A stretch of 64,000 bases of DNA from Callipepla californica brunnescens (Eukaryota; Chordata; Aves; Galliformes; Odontophoridae), in NCBI GenBank assembly GCA_023055505.1, contig JALIRH010000063.1:2125501-2189500 (forward strand), written 5' to 3'. Shown one piece after another: positions 59,376 through 64,000 of the stretch. The notes below the pieces were generated by a model. It did no database searches and was not told the DNA's origin. It was given only the letters and a program-made list of their open reading frames with translations. Both the position numbers and the translations under genes were made by a program. Every line of letters begins with the position of its first letter. The stretch's first letter is position 1.

Positions 59376-62300
59376 GTGAGTGCATATCATCCAAAGAGCC
59401 TGAATGAGGTGCCCCAGTGTTAACCTGGTAGGACCTGCAGGCAGCAAAGAGCAAGGGAGGACAAGGTTTTGTGTGGTAAATATTAAAGCTATTCAGGAAA
59501 GTGGCAGCATCCATGCCCTGGGGTATCAGCCAAATGGCTTCAGAAGTGCTCCAGTATCCACGAGGAAAGCTGCTCAGACCAGGGAGTGGAATGGGAGGAG
59601 CTGCTCAGGTCTCTGCTGCAGTCTGGAGACTTTTGGGTATCACAGCTCTCTGCCTCTGCACCAGTAGTTGGGTGGAAGGCAACCACAGTCTGTTCTCTCC
59701 CTGCTGTGGTCATGGTGCTGGGATCTCAACTATTCTCCCAAGCCAAAATGTAAAAAGAATTAGGGGTGTTGCTGTCCATTTTCTCATGTGTTTCAGCATC
59801 AAGAAAAGCAGAGACAATCAGGTAGGTTTTTCAGGAGTGACCCTGCTGAATTTTCTGTTTATTTCAGGAGGAGGCTGTGGGACCATTGCAGGAGAAAAAG
59901 CCACGAGGAAGGCCAAAAGGAAGCAAGAAAGTGAGCAGTGTAACTGGACAAATGGTAACCGTGAGTGGCTTGTGTGCTCTATGAAGGGGAGGAGAGATGC
60001 TGACTGTAAGAGAGGAGTGAGTGGGGTGGCTTCTCTTAGCTCAGAGATGGACAGAGAAAGGCTGCCCCTATTTCAATTCACCTTTAGCTGCCACCATTGG
60101 ACCAAACAGTTCCTGTGGTCTTTGTCCAAAGACCCCCAGCCCTCCTGTGCTGCCACTGCCTGCTCAGCATGTCCTGCTGGTGTTTGTGCTGCACTGTCAC
60201 CACACAGTGACAGCACGGATCTTTCTCCCCACCTGTCCTCCCTCCCATGCTTTCTCTCCTTCTGCTGCCTATCCCATGAGAACTTTACGCAGACTTCACA
60301 TCAACCAGGTCAAGTGTATTAGTCATGGTGCCCAGCAGGTGTGAGAGCTGACAATATACCTATTTCTTTATTGTTTTCAATGCAGGTCGGACCTCCTGTT
60401 CAAAAGAGGCCCCGGGGAAGGCCCCGCAAGTGGGTGAGTGTGGTGCTCAGTCCTTCTCCTCCAGGCACAGAGCTTTGGGCAGCAGTGGGAGGTTCTGCTG
60501 CATTTGTTCTTCTCCATCTCTCTGCAATGACACGCAGCCAAGCTGGCCTGGCAGTCTCACACATGTGGGAAGCTCTGAGTGCCCTTCCAGTTCCCCTGCC
60601 CCATGGCTCAGCTCCCGTAGCAGCCCTGGGAGAGCTGCTGTGCTTCACTTAGGATGTGTCAGTCCTACATTGCAGTTTCCCAGCTGGTAGGTTCCATTCT
60701 CAGGCACAGGGGCTGTCATCCCATGAGTCCTGAAACACTGGAGCGATTGCTTAGTGTGACCGTTCATTTCATGACAAGAAACTTAGAATTAAGCAAGAAA
60801 GGGAGAACTGGTGAACAACAAAATGATGAATCCTGGCAACAGAAGGCTCTTCTCTGCAGCCTGCAGAAGATTAGTGAGAATCGGTAGCTGGAAGGTGAAG
60901 GCTTGGAAAAAAAACCCCACATTTTTAATCAACAAGGATATTCAGTCCCACAAACAATTAACGGCCTGGTATCTGTCTTTGTGGGTGATTTAAAAACCAA
61001 AACAAAACTCAAAGAAAGCCACACAACTCCCGCAGGCTGTTCCATTCATTGTGCAGCTGTTACCATGAAGAGTTGCAGACTGAAGCCAAGCTGTGCCTTG
61101 CTGCAGCAATCCGGAGGTGTGCAGTCAGAAGTCATGCCTCCTGCTCCCCAGGTCACATAGGTTGAAGGTATTGCTATAAAAGCAAACAAAGAGGTGTTTC
61201 CTCAAGGTTTTGTGGTCTGTAACCTTGTCCTGAACAAGAAGTGGGCCCCTGCTTTGTGGAAGTGCACCAGCAATGCACTTGCTGGAATCTGAGCGGTCTC
61301 CAACACACCAGAAGTTATCAATTGCTTTACAGCACAATTTCAGGCTCCTGAGGCAACGCGGGGATTTCAGGGAGCACAGAAGCTCCGTTAGGAGTTATTT
61401 TAACTTGCAGCTCACCCAGAAGGAATTATCTAGGAGAGGAGTGCTAGTGCTAAAAAGAAGCACTGGTGGAAGCAGAGCAACACTGAGCAGGATGCGCTCA
61501 CCATGTAAAAGCCAAAGGGGCAGGGGCTGGCATCCATGGTTGCGTGCAGACCAGCAGGCCAGGGCTGGCTTTGATTGTTCCCAGGGACAGTGAAAGTCAG
61601 GATTTTGCAGGTCTCTTGGGAGCAGTCTGGGTATTAATGCATTTGAGACTGGGTAAGAGAGAGATCCATCTGCAGGTGTGATTTGTCCTGGCTGTGTGCT
61701 GGAGGGGAGATAGAAATTGGGTGGAGAGAGGAAGGAGGCCTCAGCTGAGACAGCACTGAGCCATAGTGGAAAGTGCTCAGCTGCCAGGTGAAGGCAGAGT
61801 GGAGCTATGTGCAGGAACACAGAGGGCTCTGAGTTTCCAAGGGAATGTAGCATAGAATAATCTGATTTATTTCTTAATCTGGTGGAGTCCAGAGCTAGCA
61901 CCCTGACTCAGACAATGGTACAAACTGATGTGTCCCGTGTGGGCAGCGGTGAACTCCAGTGGGTAAATGCAAAGGCAGAGGCCAAAAGACTGCAGAGGAG
62001 CCAGCAGGGAGCTTCTGCTGTTCTTCATTCAGAGTGAAACAGGCAAGTTTAACCTTCAGGGGTGCAGCAGTGCCATTCTGCTCCCAGCCTGCTAGGAAAA
62101 GAGCAGGCAACGATGCAGTGTGAGAGGAATAAATTCAGTCCCAGGTTCTGCTGTCACTGTGAAGCAGGCTGAACCATGGCAGGAAGGCCGTGGCAATGGA
62201 GCTGTGTTGTTGTAGAGTTCTGCTGGGCATAGAACTGAAGTACATACATCATCAGTCTGGGGACATGTCTGAGGGAGCATTCCAGAGCCTGGTTGTGAAA

Positions 62301-63386
62301 CACCTGCTGGTAGAGGTGTTTAGCTGGTGGTGGAGGTGAGGGGCTGTGTGCGCTCCTGTGCTCCTCTTCCTTTGCAGAACCATGGGGTACCAAGATCCAT
62401 CAGTGCCAACCCCTGCTCAAAGCAGTTCTTGCAGAGCAGCACTCAGGGGGTGTCCATCCTGCAAGCATCCGTAGCGTGCTAAAGTCCTTCCCAGCGCCTG
62501 ACATCTCTGACGGGTACTGGTGGGGACAGGCAGGACTCTGCCAGCTGTTCTCTGCTGTTACAGGTGGCAGTCACTGCCATTCTGGGCTTAGGAGGGGCTG
62601 AATTCATGGAGCTGTGTGCCAGAGCTGTAACTTAAGGTGCTGTTACACACACAGACATGCAGAGCAATCTGTCGTAAAAATCTTTGTCCTTTGATGTGTA
62701 GCAATTTACTGAAGATGAAACTGTTTCCACCCTGACTCTTTTGTTGTAATGCTTCAGAATGTTTTGCTCTCACTTTGGTTAATGAAGCATTGTGACGCCT
62801 CAGCTTAAAATCCATTTAACACCTGAAGAGGTTTTTTGGGGGAAGGGAAGCAATACAGAAGAAGCAGAACAGAGCTTTGGTTTTGAATTTTCAGAGGACA
62901 AAACTCTTTGATTTTCAGGATGGGAAACCATCCTGAAATGTAAGAGGTGTTCTCAAGACTGAAAAAGCATTTCTCCACACTGGTGTCCCCTTCAAACTGG
63001 GGAGGTTTATCAAGGTCTCATGTCAGACACACAGCAGCACAGGATGAACTCGGGTGCCATTCAGGCCCTGCTGTGATTGTGTGAGGACACCACGTGCACC
63101 GCTGCACGCTCTCATGTGTGTTAGGCTATAGGAAGGGGAAGCAAGTGGGCATAATTCCAGCACTGCACAGCCTGGTGTAAACAGCACTGATTAAAGGCAT
63201 CATGCTTTGCATCTACTTTGTGCATTTGTAATTTTGTCTCCTGGTACTGACACCACATGGGTGTTTTCATTCTGGTCTATCTCCTCACAGCCTCAGCTGG
63301 TGACTCAAGAAGGAGCATCTCAGGAAGGCAGTCCTCAGGGAAGCGGTGACTTGGATGTGAACTCGGCGCCTGCCACGCAAGGTTAG
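59286..63386 (+). CDS. HMGA-family AT-hook chromatin protein, 4 coding exons, about 108 aa
   Basis: Coding exons are 59286-59375, 59868-59960, 60386-60433 and 63291-63386 (stop TAG at 63384-63386), all joined in phase 0 at GT/AG introns of 492, 425 and 2857 bp. The protein has three AT-hooks with the Gly-Arg-Pro core at about residues 19-27, 40-48 and 68-76. HMGA proteins bind the minor groove of AT-rich DNA in the nucleus and act as architectural cofactors in transcription. As in HMGA2, there is one hook per exon, exon 3 ends in Arg-Lys-Trp, exon 4 starts Pro-Gln, and the total length is close to the 109 residues of human HMGA2. The second hook continues as Lys-Gly-Ser-Lys as in all HMGA proteins. 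Differences are an N-terminus unlike HMGA1 or HMGA2, and a tail with few acidic residues (Glu84, Glu89, Asp97, Asp99) in place of the usual Glu/Asp-rich end. The ATG context (CCAAGATGA) is acceptable. Exon 2 could end earlier at two other GT sites, also in phase 0. Family assignment is firm; the exact orthologue is not. Confidence 0.88.
59868..59960 (+). other. HMGA-type coding exon 2 (AT-hook 2)
   Basis: The acceptor is TTCTGTTTATTTCAG. Encodes residues 31-61 with the hook KKPRGRPKG at 40-48. I chose the donor ACC/GTGAGT as the strongest; AAA/GTGAGC at about 59931 and ATG/GTAACC at about 59955 would shorten the exon by ten or two codons without changing the frame. Confidence 0.75.
60386..60433 (+). 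other. HMGA-type coding exon 3 (AT-hook 3)
   Basis: The acceptor is TTGTTTTCAATGCAG and the donor TGG/GTGAGT. The 16 codons encode the hook KRPRGRPRK and a final Trp, which matches the corresponding HMGA2 exon in size and end point. Confidence 0.88.
60434..63290 (+). other. Third intron of the HMGA-type gene
   Basis: The longest of the three introns, as is also true of HMGA2. It contains a weak CR1-like minus-strand relic at about 62385-62480 (AGATCCATCAGTGCCAACCC block) and no other recognisable element. Confidence 0.6.
63291..63386 (+). other. HMGA-type coding exon 4 (C-terminal tail)
   Basis: The acceptor is CTATCTCCTCACAG. Encodes residues 78-108 and TAG. HMGA2 splits this part over two exons; here both appear fused, or else a donor at CAAG/GTTAGA (63382) leads to a further exon beyond the window. 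Confidence 0.7.
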
Positions 63387-64000
63387 AAATTAGACAAGCA
63401 GAATCCTCCAGAGCTGAGTGTGAACCATGCTCCTAGCAAACCATATGAGTGCCCCCACAGCTGCAGCAGCGGCTCCGGCCCTTCTGCAAATCCTACCAAC
63501 GTAGGGGTGTTTGGAAGGGCTCCAGAAACACAGGAGGGAAACACGTTTCTTCCATCTCATGGTGACTACTTGAGCAGGAGAGGCAGAAAGGAGGGGGTGG
63601 AAAGAGACATATTTATCTTAATAAGAAGTCATTTATCTGCAGTGATGGGCTGCTGTTGCAGCATGGCTGAGTGAAATCATCAGGCTGTGTTAAGACAGTG
63701 GGCTCTCACTTTCTACATGCAGGTCTTACCTTACCTGAACCTATGAAGAGCTCTCAGCATTTGGGGTGTGTTGGTATTACAGGTGTGTGCCAGCCAACTC
63801 CTGGTAGTTGTGCTCTCTCCTTTCAGGCAGCACTACAGGAGATGCTCAGCAGTGATGGCACTGGTGTGTTTCTGTGCAGGGCTCGGAGCTGCATAAGCTG
63901 CTCTGAGATGAGGTGACAGATAACTGTCACTGTCATGGGAACACACAGATGCACCATCTGGAGCCCCAGTTGCACTGCAGCCATGGGAAAGTGCAAATTC
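63387..64000 (+). other. 3' UTR or downstream sequence of the HMGA-type gene
   Basis: No AATAAA signal is visible before the window ends, so the transcript end is probably outside. I found no CTACCTC let-7 seed match, which is a hallmark of the HMGA2 3' UTR, in this part. Confidence 0.4.

Noticed and set aside
59501..60322. 273-codon plus-strand open frame overlapping HMGA-type exon 2
   Set aside because: It reads exon 2 in another frame and mostly covers introns; the AT-hook frame is clearly the coding one.

Overview
The window looks like bird nuclear DNA, most probably from a galliform close to chicken. It carries several CR1 retrotransposon fragments (including two with the typical CR1 3' end), a Galluhop-type mariner relic, GT/AG introns and a CpG-island-bearing tandem repeat. 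I see no bacterial genes, operons, CRISPR arrays, tRNAs or rRNAs. Most long open frames are by-products of GC-rich or repetitive sequence.

Region 1 (1-24457) is a macrosatellite: four full units and one partial unit, head to tail, of 6329, 5278, 5289, 5359 and about 2202 bp. Each full unit has, in + order, an 11-bp minisatellite, a CpG island of roughly 0.9-1.1 kb, AT-rich single-copy-like sequence with a poly-T run, convergent poly(A) signals, a 26-bp AT-rich minisatellite, three GC-richer exon-like modules (M1, M2, M3) and CTATC-rich pyrimidine tracts leading into the next unit. M2 and M3 are diverged copies of each other. All three modules have splice-acceptor-like edges on the minus strand, which suggests that each CpG island may start a leftward transcript through M3, M2 and M1 to a minus-strand AATAAA. 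The CpG cores are almost invariant between units, while the flanks differ by substitutions, a 989-bp deletion and a three-repeat (78-bp) minisatellite deletion.

Region 2 (24458-59163) is mostly non-coding, with scattered signals: an exon-like 138-bp open segment (25141-25278), a homeodomain-site-dense AT-rich stretch, a GATA/CCAAT/TATA promoter-like cluster near 27.7 kb, a fossil LINE with recognisable reverse-transcriptase remnants (42.8-43.8 kb), a diverged direct repeat of about 0.5 kb split by a Galluhop element (45.4-47.9 kb), an unidentified minus-strand exon-like open segment (46905-47096), and two CR1 copies (49.5-50.3 kb plus strand, 52.2-52.6 kb minus strand).

Region 3 (59164-64000) holds the one gene I can assign firmly: a plus-strand, four-coding-exon HMGA-type (high mobility group AT-hook) gene. 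It encodes about 108 residues with three AT-hooks, one in each of the first three coding exons. Intron positions and the third-hook exon match HMGA2, but the N-terminus and the C-terminal tail are diverged, so it looks like an additional, divergent HMGA paralogue. Its 3' UTR appears to run past the end of the window.
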